A DNA stretch of 64,000 bases from Acanthopleura granulata (taxonomy: Eukaryota; Mollusca; Polyplacophora; Chitonida; Chitonidae), in NCBI GenBank assembly GCA_016165875.1, contig JABBOT010000080.1, positions 3,875,205 through 3,939,204 of the forward strand. The letters are read 5' to 3'. Shown here in pieces: positions 1 through 15,700 of this stretch. Each line of letters begins with the position of its first letter. Position 1 is the stretch's first letter. A program made the position numbers and the translations under genes. Under the pieces are notes generated by a model. The model was given only the letters and a program-made list of their open reading frames with translations. It was not told where the DNA came from and did no database searches.

Positions 1-3000
1 ATACCTCACGGTTCTGGCATAAATCACATCTTGTGCGTTACAAAACCCAGTATATGTATGTAGTTCAAATCCAAAACCTGCTGTGATACCACTACAGTCA
101 GGTCTCGTCATACCCATACACCTAACAGCTTTTGTCCTTCAAAGCAATACTCACTAGGGGCACACTGAAAAGGCAAAGGTTTGAATAAAGCAAAAAGTTT
201 ACTGCAGTGTGTAACTACATGTACAGAGCACTGAAATCCCACAAATAGAAGACATTAAAATAAAACTGTTTTGAAAAGGTTTTTTTAGGAGGTGAGAAAA
301 AGTTCTGGAAAAACTAACTCTTCATATCAAAAAAAGAATTTGTTTTTCATTTGAAAATGTTTACTGTTTACAAAAATAAAAGTTCTAGCTTTCAGAAGAA
401 ACCTTTCTTTTCTATACTTTTAAAATGTCCCTTTATTTAGACTGTATAAGAATGAATTTGAAGGTTTCAGAATAAAATCCTGGTCTGAAACTTTCCCATT
501 TTAATTGGTGAGCCATGATTATCATTAGAATTAGTCCAGTGAAATCCAATAGGTTATCAGTCTGTTGTACTGAACAGTTAAATGTATCTAAGATTCAACA
601 GAGACATTCTCTCTCAACTGGGCCATTGCTGGCCAAGCAGTCAGCAGAGCAATTCCGTATTTACGCCACGTCAGGAAGCCAATATCAGTCTTGCACAAGA
701 GGTTTATCAGCTATTGGTCAAAGTGCAATGGCTCTCTACAGTCTTTTCCTGCCAGTGGACATGAGGTATTCTTCAATAAAAAAAGTGTTTCAAATGCCAC
801 TAAATACTAGCCAAATCTGATTTATGCCAGTTTTTAATGAGCTACATATTTAAACAGTGTTATAAATAATCATGTTAATGTATCGTGCCATTACAGGGTG
901 CAGATTTTTTAAGCACTTACTTCATTCCAGAGTGCAGACCCAAATTTCTTACAGGAATGATCACATCATAGTGGTCTAAATCACTTATAACAAGTGGCAA
1001 ACACGAAGACTGTCCCTCGCTTGAAACATTCAAGAAAATGTCCCAAACAAATCTTTCAAAGACCATCTTTCCAGTAAATGACTAATCTAAATATATGCAA
1101 GTTTCAATAACACACAATTAGAGTAAATAGATCCAACATCAACAACCATATAATTAAATATCTAATAAAAGATGGACATTTCACAGGCTTTTCTATTTTA
1201 TGTATATACATACACGTGTGGTAAAAATGGGTGAAAAATCGTTGCCTTTCGTAAAACCAAGGGATGTTGAATAAAAACCTCTCACTGAGTTACTACATGT
1301 AGCTCACATAATATTAGTGATAATAATAATGATGATAATAATAAAAATCTCATGCATATATACCTGTATATCACAGAACTATATATAAACAACGCCTCCA
1401 GGGTATTTGTTATGGAACAATTCCTATCAGGTTAAAACATTACAAAAACTACTGTATATTTATGAAATGGATATATATTAAAGTGTACATACAGACATCC
1501 TGAATATTAACTTCGCTAAGGTTTACGATATTGTTCATCACCGGTTGGAAAAAACCACTACATCATCGGGGCCATGGGATCAAGTGTAAAAAGTCTAGTC
1601 GTGTATTAGGTTTTTGTCAAGACATGCTGTGGGCCAGACAAACTTGGTCTTCGAAATTTCTTCATGGAAAGAAGTGTGCAATGTAAGGGGATGCTGAGTA
1701 AAGGGAAAATTGCCCAGCTGGACACTTGCCACAGAAGGTATGCTCACTCAGAAGGTACCTTACTTTGCAACATTCAATATGTCACTTAAAGACAAACCAT
1801 ATCACAAACTATATACTTCTAAAGATGAAATTCAAGCCAACAAAGCTGTTTTTGCAGTCTGACATGCAACACTGAAGTCAAGAATGTAAGACGTTGTCTT
1901 GTCAAGAGATCAACCAGTTACATATCATAAAGCCCAGGTCTAACATGTAAGGTGAGATCATGTCTGGGCCATGTACAAGTGTCAGAAACTCTAAATACAT
2001 CCCTAATGGGAGAGGTAACCGGTCAATGTTCTCTTTGTACTTTATAACTGAGTCAAAGTACACATTGGCTGCGTCAATTTTACTCTGAATCCATCCATTT
2101 CATATTTTCTCCAGAACTGGCCTCTATTTTCTATGAGGGACCATGGCTGACTGAACGCTGGGTCAGCCTGTTTGTCACTCTGATCTGGTCCATGAAGACT
2201 TTACATTCATACGGCCTCAATCAGAAAAGCTTAAATAACTTTGTCACTTAATTGCCTAACTTTGTCCCTTAACTATAAATGTGCATTTAACAGCTGCTTT
2301 GAGCTATCAAATCCATTGCAAAAACAGTCTAAATGGAGCACAGTATTTGTTTGCTTGAATTCCAGCTTGACATTTCTGACAGCTTGACATTTCTAAGTCA
2401 CCAAATCCTTAGCTGCAATGGATCCATTACAACACATCTGAACTCCACAGGGTGCTGACCTAAGTTAACATGGTTAATTGTTCAGGTAAAGACATGACCA
2501 ATGAAGTGCGCACTTGTATCTTGCCTAACCATTCGTTGCATGGATACACATTTACAGACAAAATTTCTAGCCACGTAAAGCAGTGAGGTAATGAGGTTTA
2601 GATGTTTTCATAATAAAATTTGAAACAAATGTAAGGTAATAAAATACCAATGCTGTGCAAGAGTGTGCTGTTATGAGGGAGGGAAAAACAAAGATGGAAA
2701 AGTTGAGGAGTATGCACACCCACAGTGGAATTAATTTCAATAAGGAAAATCAAGGATTCTGCCATTAACATTTATAATACATAGCAAGATTTCCACACAC
2801 CTGTAGCTTTCTTCCCTAGACTCTGAAGCACAAGCAGGTGTTATGAGATAACGATACTGCCATAATCTCTACATGCGCATGTACCTTGAATAATAACATA
2901 TACACGTATACATGTTCAAGAAATCATCAGGACATACATGAATTCATGAGTTTAAGAGCCTTGGTGATTTTACCAGCCAATGTGATATACAGATATGCAA

Positions 3001-4304
3001 TATTTCTAAGCGAAATTCATGTATAGTTTTCACATCCAATTAAATGAGCTACCACATCCTTCCCTAGTTGTTCTAAAGCTCTGACAGGAATTTTACGCTT
3101 AACCTAAATGTTTTTATATGATTCCCACTCTTGACAACACCTACACAAACATGTATGTAAGTGGAACTGATCAGTGTCTTCCTTCAGCTCTACACGTATC
3201 TACATGAGACATCAGCAATGCCAGGGAAAGACCTCACATTTCTGTGTCATTACATGTCAACAGGATGTGCGCATTACATGTTTCCATGCATTCCTTCAAA
3301 GACATGACTAGCATATGAAGTCAACACAAGACAACTTGACATCAAGTGTAGGGGCATTACTCATAAAAGCGGCGTATCTGATATCTCATATCTGGGTATC
3401 TGATGACAAATGGTTTTGTATACATACCGTGTCCTCTAGTTCATAAAAGACACACACCTGGTGCATAGACATGAACATAAACATGTAAACAGCTGGATTA
3501 AAAAATAAAGAAAAATGCAATTCATTCTGATCAAATTATTGTTACATAGTATAAGTGTACTGTACTCCATGTAGTACCATACTGGGACATGGTATTACTG
3601 AGGTAATAAAAACGACAGAAGCAAACACATGAAGCTTGAAACAAATGAATATCCTTCCATGTGCATGTATCTGTGATGGAATTTTTCAGCTCAAAAGTCT
3701 ACAAATATTCTGTCGTTACAGGAGTTATGGGTCTTCTCCTACCCATTATTTGCTGTCATGTGTTCAGATAAACAACTACAGTACATGTAAATTGCTAGAA
3801 ATTTGCACTTGTAACATTTCCCTTAATACATGTAATGCACACATGCATGTCTATTGTTGACAAACCAGAAACACACCTGTGCGTAAATTAAATAAATTCG
3901 GCTGCAGTGACTGATGGCATTACAGTCACTCTACCTCATATAGACACATCAGTCAATCAAATCACTGCACACAGACACAGTTTCTATGTTCACTTTGGTC
4001 ACTGTGCTTTATACCTGTACTATAAAATTTCCTCAAGAGTACAGGTACTGTTATACATACAGTAGTAATATGGAAAGCAAGTAACAGCACAATCCATATA
4101 GATATACTTCATAACAGATTAATACAACAAAAACGCCAATCACGGTAGAGGCAGAAAGACTGATCGGTACAGCAATGGAATGTACGGAATGTTAGGGTAA
4201 ATATGGGAGACACTGTCTGCTACATGAACAGATGAGTACAAGCTTAAAAACTGCAAATGCACAGGTACATGATGTTAAGAGAGCTCTGGATACAGGGCTA
4301 GCCT

Positions 4305-4500
4305 AATTCTTCTAATTTTTGGTAAATCTGGTGCGCCCTTCTCAGCCAGTGCACAGTTTGTTTTCTCAGACGGTTAGTCCATTGAACAACATATCCATAC
4401 ATTTATTTTTTTAAGAAAACTTGAACAAATATGTACTATTTTTTCCTTTTAAAAGTACTAACAGCTGTCCGAAAAACTTAGAAGAAATTAATGTACCCAT
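4305..4500 (-). repeat. Dispersed repeat family R1, copy 1
   Basis: Contains 'ggttagtccattgaacaaca', the reverse of the 'gatggactaac' core of the other copies, and is bounded by 'ttcttctaatttttg' and 'cttagaagaaatt', a possible terminal inverted repeat. No coding capacity. Confidence 0.5.
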
Positions 4501-6174
4501 TTTTATTTCCAGAAACTCTGACACAATGGAATACAACACCCTAAGGTGTCCCCCATATAATTAACGTGCATGTATACCTGTAGATCTGCATGCAGAGCTG
4601 CTCAGGTTTTACAAGTGGTAGATACTGAGAACTTTGTGTCCTCATGCAGAGGTATTTTTGTTACTGTCTATCTTTGACATAATTCTTACAAATGATACTG
4701 GTCAGATTCCAGACAAGTCTCTATTCATGAGTATATTTCACCACAAGAGGTGGTTTAAAAGTCCACCTGAGAAAACCTATGACGCCAGTGGTCACAATTG
4801 TCTCTCAATCATGCAGATGTTATCAAATTACTCACCAATGGCCGTATCATGAGGAAACCATTAGCATGCGCCTAAAATACATGTAGGTATAGTCAATAAT
4901 GTAAGAACAAATGAATGGAGAAACAAATAACAGGTACAGTGTGTAGAGACAAAAGCTAGACTGGGATGGATTACCAGCAATATAATAATAGATACACATA
5001 TACATATGATGATACCCAATCCTGATACCACATGAACACATAGGATGGTCTATGCTGCATTCTATGATGAACACACATTTATACAATATCATTCATGTAC
5101 AATTACTTGCACATGTGTATAGAATTTCTATGTAAATTGATAAAAGTCAGAAAAAAAAAAGAAAAGAAAAAATCTCTTGCCCAAATCACCCATGGACATT
5201 CTTGCAGGATTTAAAATATTTTGGAGAAAAGGACAACATGAATGAATGTTTAACAAATAACTCTGTCCATCAAATTCTTGCCAGAGTGCACAAGCTGGAA
5301 AATGTGTCCAAAAATGGCCCTGTGCTAGGAGAAAATCCTTTACATGTATTTATTTACAACAAGGGATTCAAAGTTTCTTCTCATACACTTGCTCAGAATC
5401 CACTCTAATACGCTGAGTATAGCTGCAAAACCTTCTGGTTTACAGTCCAAAAATGTCTTTTTTTTTTTTTTTACCTCGAAGATTGAAAGCTTCACGGCTA
5501 GTAATTATCACACATCCCGTGAACAACAGCATGAGATTGATTTGGGAGATGGCAGTGTACGTTTGTATGACTGACAGGTTTTGAGATACGAACACCTTCG
5601 AGCTCCAGGAACCGTAGTGCACTAGTGGTAATTGATGGGCAAAAGCTGGACTGCAATACTGTTTATATTCAACAAGATTTCCTTTACATGGGAGTTGACA
5701 CCACATGACCGCCACTCAGGGAGTTCCTCCATGTGAACACAGAGGTCGTTGAGCTTTCCTGTAATCCGCAGGTTTTGTCTCCACAGCCCTATGTGTACAG
5801 AATCGATGTCATGTTATGCATAGTACCTGCTGGACCCGGAGGCAATTCACAACTTCTGCGTTTTACTTAGATGAAGGAACTTCCTGCTGGTGGTGTCTGT
5901 GTGTAATGGCTGTCTTTTCAGACCAAAAACATCACGCACATCTGCAAAATGCAAGGCCTCTGTTGTCAGCTTTTAATAACCCCAAACATGACCAGGTATA
6001 AATATGCAGCTGGCCTGAACAGATCCAGTAAATAGCTGCATATCTTTCCCACAGGGTAGATTGGTGGGTTTTGTTTACAACAACAACATTGTCCAGTGTC
6101 TAGTGCAGGTGGACTGAATAGGTATCTATGGACAAGTCACACAATGCACCTGCTCACAGTTCTGCACTTTCAGA

Positions 6175-6180
6175 TTTATT
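6175..6180 (-). promoter_or_regulatory. Candidate polyadenylation signal of the Kv-beta gene
   Basis: TTTATT on the plus strand reads AATAAA on the minus strand, about 520 bp downstream of the Kv-beta stop codon. This hexamer is common by chance in AT-rich DNA, and others lie further downstream, so this is only a plausible 3' end. Confidence 0.22.
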
Positions 6181-6696
6181 GCTCTAAGAAATAGTTCCTG
6201 CACAAGCCTCATGAAGCCTGCTGATAGCTGTAGGTATAGCTTCGTACAGCTGTGTGTCATAAAAACCATCTGCCTTTTCTGGGGAGACTTTCTGCCTAGT
6301 TTTAACTGAAGTCCAGGAATATCGGGAACAACACGCTCATCCACCCTTTCCAAGAACAAGGGACTTGCCCGGGACCATTTCAGCTGACCACATCTCGTGA
6401 CAAAACCATTCTCTTTTAAGGGGGAGGGTTGAAGCCGTCGAGTCCCGATTTCTTGGACTAAGCGGAAATCACATCTGCTAATGACAAAGCAGGGATTGCA
6501 TCAGAAGAACTGTGCAGCTGGAAAGATGAATATCGTGGATTTGGAGTCTGTCTAAGTTAAAGTTCTCACAGGAGCTGGCTGTGTTCAGCGGGTGGGTGTG
6601 TAATTACTGGATGGCGCAGGGGGGCGTGTTGCCCGCAGCCTGGGCGTGAGACATGGTGGGCCGTGAGCTGTGTGAGGTGGACGGTTTCGGCTCTAG

Positions 6697-6792
6697 TCAC
6701 CTTTGTGGAGGTTCCCTTCGTATCAATGCCGGCTTGTTACCCAGAATCTTGTCCAGTTCACCCATCAACACTGGAGTTAGTTTCGGGACATA
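6697..6792 (-). CDS. KCNAB: Kv-beta exon 14, C-terminus and stop
   Basis: Encodes [20 protein letters not shown] then [11 protein letters not shown] and TGA (6699-6697). [10 protein letters not shown] aligns with the vertebrate E-I-D-S-I-L-G-N-K-P; the last residues diverge, as is usual between phyla. Acceptor ..TCCCACAG. Confidence 0.93.
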   Translation of the reverse strand, partial: YVPKLTPVLMGELDKILGNKPALIRREPPQR

Positions 6793-9700
6793 CTGTGGGA
6801 AGAAGAGAAAGAATATTTGTCAAAATTTACAAGAGAAACTAGGAGAAAGTGGAGAAGGGGAGGATGGGGGGTAACACTTTTGAAAACATATATTTATCCC
6901 CTTCCTCAACTACCAATAAATCCTTCATAAATAATTCAATAAAAATAACAATACGAAATAACCCACTTGAGATACACACTGGGTTAAGCCAACATATTTT
7001 AAGAGATATTCTGTGCAGACAAAGCTTACAGAGCTTATTTGGGTAAACTTTGACCTCAAAATAAGTCAACATTCAACTACAACCACCAAAATGTAATCAA
7101 TGCAGGAGAAGCTCATGGAGTGTTTCTATATGAATTTGACAGAAAATATTTTTTAGTTTTAGGAGTACAGAGCCAGTTTGGATGAAGTCTGACCTCAGGA
7201 GGAGGTTCAAATTGGATAATTATTTCAGCAATAATTAGAAATAGAAACAAATTAGAAATAGAAATAAAACGAATCCCTGAGTGCGAATGGGGCAGTGTGG
7301 GACACAAACATGATTACAAACAGGTACTAAACGGAAATCCCCAGAATGTGACTGACCTGTAAGGCCTGTATGTTTTCATACAGCTGATCCACAGAAGAGG
7401 CCCCCAACATGACACACTGGACATTTTCATTCTTCAGGCACCATGCTTAAGAAAGAGGGGGAAAAAGCTTTACTTTATACCTCTACTCATTTACCATCTC
7501 ATTATTCAATATGACTTATCTGATACAACGTTTCTTGTTGCAGTCCACATTCTCAACACTGGTCTCATAGCAAGATTTATTTATTTATTTCTTAGGTGCT
7601 CAACACCATACTCATAAGATTGCACTTACACAACAGCGGCCAGTGTTATGGTGAGGTGGCTGAGCTGGTCAGCACACTAGCGCAGCATAATGACCCGAAG
7701 CCTCTCACCAATGCAGTCGCTGTGAGTTCAAGTCCAGCTCATGCTGGCTTCCTCTCTGGCCGGACGTGAGAAGGTCTGAATGCAACGTGTGGATGGTTGT
7801 GGGTTTCCCCTGGTCTCAGCCCCGTTTCCTCCCACCATAATGCTGGTCAACATCATATAAGTGAAATATTCTTGAGTACGGCGTAAAACACCAATCAAAT
7901 AACTAAATAAATCATTATGGTGTGAGGAAACCTTCAGGGATAGAACTGAGCATCAATCTTCTAATAAACCACGTACACACAAAAACTGAACATACAATTA
8001 CTATTATGAAAATGCCACATATTTCTAAATTAAAGTATTTCACCTTCTCTCACATGCATTTTTGAGACAACATAAAGATTCAGCATACAATGTTACAATT
8101 CAACAAAAACATTTTCCCATTTCCTGTATACACAAACTGATGTGACCACTTGGTGCATTCTCTGTGACTGGTGTAAACAGACTTTTCCCGTGTGAGTGCG
8201 AGACAGACGTCAGCTGTCATAGATGGCAGCGTGGACAGGAATATCCATGGAGATAGTGTTTCACTAATTTCATAAGGGATATACCATAGATGCCGTCTTG
8301 GTTAGTTAAATTTCTGATTAACAAATACAAAAGTGAATATACTCAAAAGAAATCAATAGAGGCAGCCTGAGCATGTACATCTGCAAATTACAATGGAGAC
8401 CTGTAAAGAAAAGTTTTTGCAGGTGAGAATGCAAATAGTTGGCACATATGGTTTGAGTCTCTATGGGTATATGTGCATGCAGTTTAGTGAAACCTCTTTA
8501 ATATGGCATGATTACTTTGAAAATAACGGTGTGTGAAATTTCAATCCATCATTTTGACCCCACGGTTTTGTTTGAGATGTATTAGTAATAATACCAGTTT
8601 GTGAGTTGTCTTACCAATAGCCAGCTGTGAGAGGGAACAGTTGAGCTTGTCAGCGATGAGTGCCACTTCTCGGAGCTTGGCCTGTTGTCTCCTGCCCTCC
8701 TCGCTCAGTATCTTCTCCTTCAACCAACCGTAACCCTTCAACACAGAATTACACTCCTGTTTATTTCATTGCTGTTTGGTGCAACACTCAAGAATCTTTA
8801 ACTAAATCATTCAGGTTTAAGGATGAAGTCCATCATGGATCTTCACTCAGCAGGATGCAGGTTCAAATCCAGCTCAAGCTACATGCAGTTCAGGCGTGAC
8901 TTTGATTACAGGAGATTGGTCAGTTGACTGAAGTCCAGTGTTATTCCCTGGCCCTAAATAAACTGTACAGGCGGAATAACTGGATTATACCATTAAAAAA
9001 ATATATTTCAATACACGAACACGTACAACTGACTTAGCATTAGGGTTGTTCATACTTCCATGTCTGCAGGACCAGTTGGCCTCAAATTTACACTGTGAAT
9101 ACCTTGGCATGAAGGCATGCGTGCTTACTTACCTTATCCTGTACAAAAATAACCACTGAAGTACAACATGTAAGCCTTACCTTCATGGCTGCCCTGGAGT
9201 AGATAGGAACCCCGTCGTCATATTTCCCTGACAGAATACCACAGGCCAGGGGCGACCAGGTGATCGTACCAATACCTACAGTTACAGGGAGAACTGTGAT
9301 AACATGGGATAAAATACACAATTCTGTATATTTGAATAGCCATGTAATTCAATGGGCATATCTGGTAGAGATAAAAAGTTAATATTTTTTCTTTATTTCA
9401 AGTATTAAAAGTGAAACGGATGTGTAGATATAATGGTTATGTCAAAACATTTACTGATGGTCAGATGGATGTACACCATACCAGAATATATGGCATAAAT
9501 ATGGGTGTATACAACAGCATCGGCCTACTACAGCAAATAGAAATTTTGTGAAATTTTTGAATTCAGTTGGCATGAATGTTATGAAAAATATAAAATGTGT
9601 GAACTTGAATGTTGATCTCAAAAGATTTCTCTAGCCTTCGGGACAAACTTCATTCACATCTCCCATGCCGATGCTTCACATCAATGAGTTCTTTTAGCGG

Positions 9701-12700
9701 AGTCCATTTTTGTCTACGGAACAATAAATCAAGGGGGATAATCCACCCTATTCCATGTTCCATTTAACACTGTTAGGGCAAACAAGCAAAGCTGTACAAT
9801 CACAGGCCAGAAATGCTAGCCTGTACTGCAGGGCTATGGCACAGAAGTTAAATTGTTCACAGTGCATTACAGAAATTACAAACTGTCTTTCAGCAAGATG
9901 ACTATCAGTGCAGCAATGGGTGGATATTTTGCCATCATTACTTACTTGCTATAGCATGTGCAGCATGTTCAGAAAGCTCACTTGACCCATTTTGCATATC
10001 ATTCTTGTGCAATCCACGCATATGCAAGTGCTCTAATTTTTCTAATTTTTAGAACAGATAGTAGAGGTACTGAAAGCTAAAATTACCTTTTCTCACCAAG
10101 TCTCAAAAAGACAAGGATATGTTGTTAATTAGATGGACTAACTGTGTAAAAAAAAGAAACTGTGTATTCCTGTTGGAGTTGTATGTATATTGGCTAAAAT
10201 GGGCAGACCTGATGTCCCAAAAATGTCAAGGATTAGGGTAATTTATATTTGGAATCATTCATTTGGAATCGTTTTCAGGTTGTGTAAATTTCTGAAACTT
10301 TGAGGCTTGATACCTATAGGTATATAATGTCCGTACCTATTTTGTGGTAGAGTTCTGGCATCTGAAGCTCCACCTTCTCCCTCTGGAACAGATGATACTC
10401 TGCCTGCTCTGCAATTGGTGGTATGAGGTTGAACTGTCGAGCCACAGAATAGGCTTCCTAAATACGGAACGGTCAAAGAAAAGGTTCAGGAAATCTGAAT
10501 ATATGAGACAATCTGACAATATCACATCATCATACAGTTTGAAAGTCAAGAAGTTTTCCCTTATACCCCATATCCAGGTATATGTGCCTACATTTTGCAG
10601 AACCTATTAGGTTTTACAGTTCCCTTTAAACCAATATTTCCAAACACTAGAGAATGGACATCCTTCTTTATTACAAAGTTACCCCATAACTCAAGATTCA
10701 AAATATGGTAACTGGTTGTTGTTGTATATGTTTATCTTTTGTACATGTATATGTTCATTTTTTATATTCATCTTGAAAATTTTTATGATCAGAGTTGCAG
10801 CCATAGATTTTTTTTCCTTTAACGACACCTTACTGGTCATTCTTCGCTATCACCCCACAGAATATTGGTCATGTCTACATGAGGATTATCTTTGTCTCAC
10901 CATTATCTCCATGGGGCTCCACCTGGAGGTTCCCCAGTACATGGCCCAGCCCTGGTTGATACAGTGAGTGAACGCCCGTACAATCTCTGTCAAAACACAT
11001 GTAAAAAACACACTCTGTGATAACTGCTGCAAATTACCTGGTACATTTCAGTACTGGAAAGGTGATGCAATTAAATGCAGGCTCTGTCCACTGTTCATGT
11101 AATGGTTTCTGCCACAGGTTATCATTACGCTGGCTTTTCCCACCAGTTTCTTTTTGAAGGGTTGAGAAAGATTAATTTATTCGAGGGTAGCCTTGTTGAA
11201 TATTCTGTCATTGTCACGATAGGGTTACATTTATGGATAGAGGACACCAGTCAGTATCCCCATGGAAAGCCATTCCACATACTGTGTAAACCATGAAATA
11301 ATCATTTGTTTATCTATTTACCTGACTGGTGTTTAATGTTGTACTAAAGTGCTTTTCAACGGCTGTCAAATTTATGCATAAAGGAAACAAAAATACCAGT
11401 GTAAACAGTGGACCATTCCCCTTTAGCATGCATGAGAAGTCACGAAACAATTGCAAAGGTTACATCACTGGTTACCTCCCCTCCACTACAGAGTCACCAA
11501 ACTGTCCTTTATTACCCAATGCTGCACCAATCTAACTTAGAGGAAAATCTACTCCTACATCAAGACTTTGACCTCTAATATATTGTGTTAGCATTTCACT
11601 ACGTAATTTTCTTGGTTTCCATGTCGGGAACTGGGTAAGCAGCGCATAGATTTAAAAAGTTATGAGATGGTAAACAGACTCACAGTAAGATCTGATATGT
11701 CACACTTTTCTGGTATCCTATTGGCAGAACATTAATTGTGTCTGACCTTGACATGCATTAAAGAGTGTTTCAACTAGCTTTTCTCAGGGATCTATGTTTG
11801 TCACCCTTAGAGAATGTTTGGTGCACAACAAGACAGGCACTATGGGGCCAGCCATCTTGAATACTAATGACCTTCCGAGAGAAATTATTTGTCTAATTGG
11901 AAAATTTCGATAAGCTCAAGATTAATACTGCTTGCGTGATTTGGTTATTTTTTTCCCATTGGCAATGAAAATATTTTACTTGGATTTGAAAATACCACCG
12001 AGCCAACTTTTTGGGAGGAAAGATTCTAGTCTAGATTCTCCATGTCACAAGTCTAGATTCTCCATGACACAAGCCCAGATTCTCCACGACCCAAGTCTAG
12101 CTTCTCCATGACACAAGTCTAGATTCTCCACGACACAAGTCTAGATTCTCCACGACACAAGTCTAGATTCTTCACGACCCAAGTCTAGATTCTCCATGTC
12201 ACAAGTCTAGATTCTCCATGACACAAGCCTAGATTCTCCACGACCCAAGTCTAGCTTCTCCATGACACAAGTCTAGATTCTCCACGACCCAAGTCTAGAT
12301 TCTCCATGAAACAAGTCTAGATTCTCCACGACACAAGTCTAGGTTCTCGATGTAAACTGGAAGATAGGCAAAGTGGGTCACAACTGAAAGCTGCATACGG
12401 ACACCTTGCCGCGTGATTGTATCACACAGATCTGTGCATTATCATTCCACCTCCTCTTGTAGCTGCACCTTTCCCATCAACTTCCTGAGGACCAGACGCT
12501 AAAACCTGTGAAAGTTGTTTAACTGGATGTGCCACAGTTGAGCAGAAAACTGTGGCCAGGTTGCTTGATTCTCAGAATGAGCCACATGTATTTTATGCAC
12601 TCAGCTTACCCTTTTTGTATACCAATATTTGATATGCAGTCAACTCAAGGTTCAGGACATCAAAATGCATATATTTAAGTTTGCTATTAGCTTTAGTATT

Positions 12701-15700
12701 GATTAAAATTCAATTCAGTAAGCAATAAAACATCAAAGATACAAGGAGTTCCGTCCGATTTTTGGTACACTCCTTGTACAGTGAACCTGAGAACGATGAG
12801 AAGTTTATGAACTGGCTAAGTCCTAGGAAGAGTCAACTGGAGGTACATGGTGTTGATAATGAGCTGCTCTTACCTTCCATGGGAGTGTGAGGATCAGGCT
12901 TGTTTGCAAACACAACATCGACATATTCCAACTGAAGACGCTCCAGGGAGGCTTTCAGACCTAGGCATAGAAATGGAGGTCAATAAGGTCAATATCAGCA
13001 TTCTTATAACCATGAATACATAATCACAGGTTTTGTATGATTGAATGTATTTTTTCATTATACTTTAGACTATCTGACTTGGCAGTTTCCTTTACGATTC
13101 TAGGAATCTGGAATGCCTGTGGCAAACTGCCAACCTTCTATAAATTGCTGAGGAACTTTTCATGACTTGCACTTTTCCCTTCCAAGAGCACATAAACAGT
13201 GAAAGTGGAGAAACCAGTTCTCTATGAAAAAAAAGGTCAAAAACATGCATTTTTGTTCTTTTTACGTGCTCTGCGGGGAAGAACACACAGAGTTTAAATA
13301 TCACTGGAAAAACCTAGTCCATACACTGTAAGCAATGGGAACTACTTTGCCCTAACAGTTTTCTCCTCCAAGAAAGATCCATTTGCAAACTTTCAAATTT
13401 CAGCGGAATACAAGTTGATTTTAAGTAATGCATACTTGTGCACATAATGTTAAAACATGACAAACTATGTAACACTAGAGTACATGTTGAAATCCCAATT
13501 TAAAAGTCCACATGCTGTAGTTCAATATAAATACCTTCAATGATGTGTTTTCTGGACAGGCCTTTCTCTGTCTCAGCTCTGCAAATAAAGACAGTTTATT
13601 TAGGCCTGACCCTCAGCAAACACAGATGTGCTTCTACCATTCATGTGTGGGTATGTTAGAATGTATGTTTAATTATTAATTATTATGTTTAATATATATG
13701 GTGAAAGGGTTGAACCCTTGGGACGTGACATGTACCCAATATTTAAGAACTTAGGGGTTTGGAACATCACACTATGGGTGAAACTGGTCTCATTGATCAC
13801 TGGAGGTTACATGATTTATTTGTTAATTTGTCTAATGCCACAGGAAAACCATCCACCTTTGTTAACTTAATGACAAGTTTTTCCATGTATGGTACACATT
13901 TACAAATATGCAGACCACACTGGTAAAGACTGCGCAAACTGCCACAGAGTGTCGCGGACTGCTCACAGACACAAAGGCCCCACAAACAGTTAGAGTGCAG
14001 GGAAGATACAGTTATCAGAGATCCAAAATAAGCATCTGTGGCCAGAAGTGAAGAGCAACATATCTATGAGGTACAGATGAGTTTCCTGGTTCTTTACTTC
14101 TGACATGAAGTCTCGCATCTTTGCTTTCCCTGAAAAAACCCATCTTTAAATTATTAATATTTAACACCTACTTTTATTTTTAAAAATTGATTACAAAGGA
14201 TTGCAACCATCAGGCTTAATGAGGCATACACCATTAACTCACTTGCCACCCCAGTAGATCTTTGTTGATACAATGTAGCTGGAACGTCTGAAACAATGGA
14301 AACAGAACATGTTGATGAGGAATACATGTAACACATAGCTAGGCTTTATCTGTAGACATTTTGTATGAAGATGCATTAGACTAGAGACAAAAAAAAAACA
14401 AACCAAGAGCTCATTTTTATTTATTTATGTATTGTACACAAGAATGTATTATTTATAAGACGGCGACCAGCACTACGATGGAAGGAAACTGAGCACAGCC
14501 CATGGGAAACCCACAACCATCTCCAGGCTGCTGGCAGACCTTCCCACGAACACGTGCAACGGAAAGGAAGCCAGCCTGATCTGGATTTGAACTGATAGTG
14601 AGCACTACTGAAATGCTCCTGGGTCACTGTGATGCATTAGCATGCTAACCCCCTCGATCATGGAGGTCCCCAAAAGAGCTCAACGTTTCATGCCAGTGGA
14701 ACAATTGAGCCACCTTTTTTTTTTTTTTCCTTTTTCTCTATTGTAAATTGAAACATAATCCGCAATAAAGAAACAATGAAACAACCTGAAAGAAAAATAC
14801 CAACCTCCAACCTTTCTTTTTCAAGACCTTACCCAGAACAGTCTCAGCTCTGAAAAACACACACAAGAAAAAACTGCTGAAAAACTGTAATACTGTTAGA
14901 TGTCTTCTTAAAAAAGATTTAAACATAAGGTAGTTCCACAATCATAACACATTAGAGGTGTCTGAGAACAAATCTAATACAACACCATGGTATTTTCTAC
15001 AAGACAAAACTGAAAACGAGTTCAAAATTTGCCCAATGGTGTGTGACTTGCACCGTCTTACATGTATAAGATTCTGTTAAAACAAAGCAAAATTTCATGT
15101 GGCCAAATTTCTACACACAATATAAAACTAACAAGTGTGGGGAGTTTTGATGCAGTCAAGATTACACTGGCGATGGTGGTCAAGTTCATAGGCAGATTTA
15201 CCTGGGTGAATACCTGAGTGATACTGAGCAGACCCATGCACAATCCATACCATCATTAATGTGGAAGGTGTTGACTATTTCTTACAAGCCTCTATGAAGT
15301 TTTTCTAGATCGTTTGAAAGTAATTTTTTGAAAAAAAAAATGCATTTCCTCCAAACATGCCAAACTCATGGCTTCTTGCTAACTTTGGTTAATGAAATGA
15401 ATTCCCAAGAAACACCAGTCTGTGATTTGCATAAAAAATTGCTGAATACTGTTGATAAAAAATTACACAAACTATGTTGGTTTCTGTTATCCTAACACGC
15501 CATGTTTACTGAAGAACAGTCTAAAAGTATCTCAATGCATAATTATGTCTGTTAGCATATCTTTACTGAAGCTAGGTCACAAATTCTGACAAAAACTATA
15601 CACGTAAACTATGCCAAATAAATACTTTAGCATTTTTCCACAGAGCTTTTAATTCACTTAACAGTATAAGTATATTGTTATGTTTACTGTAATTAATACA

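Larger units (their letters stand above)
1..6696. other. Non-coding flank downstream of the Kv-beta gene
   Basis: No exon is recognisable on either strand; the open frames here are short, unrelated to known families and lack paired splice sites. Part of the region just below position 6697 must be the 3' UTR of the minus-strand Kv-beta gene. Visible landmarks are an A-rich run near 5149-5173, a T run near 5457-5473, and a dispersed repeat copy near 4305-4500. The sequence is AT-rich with many tacatgta-type palindromes. Confidence 0.6.
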
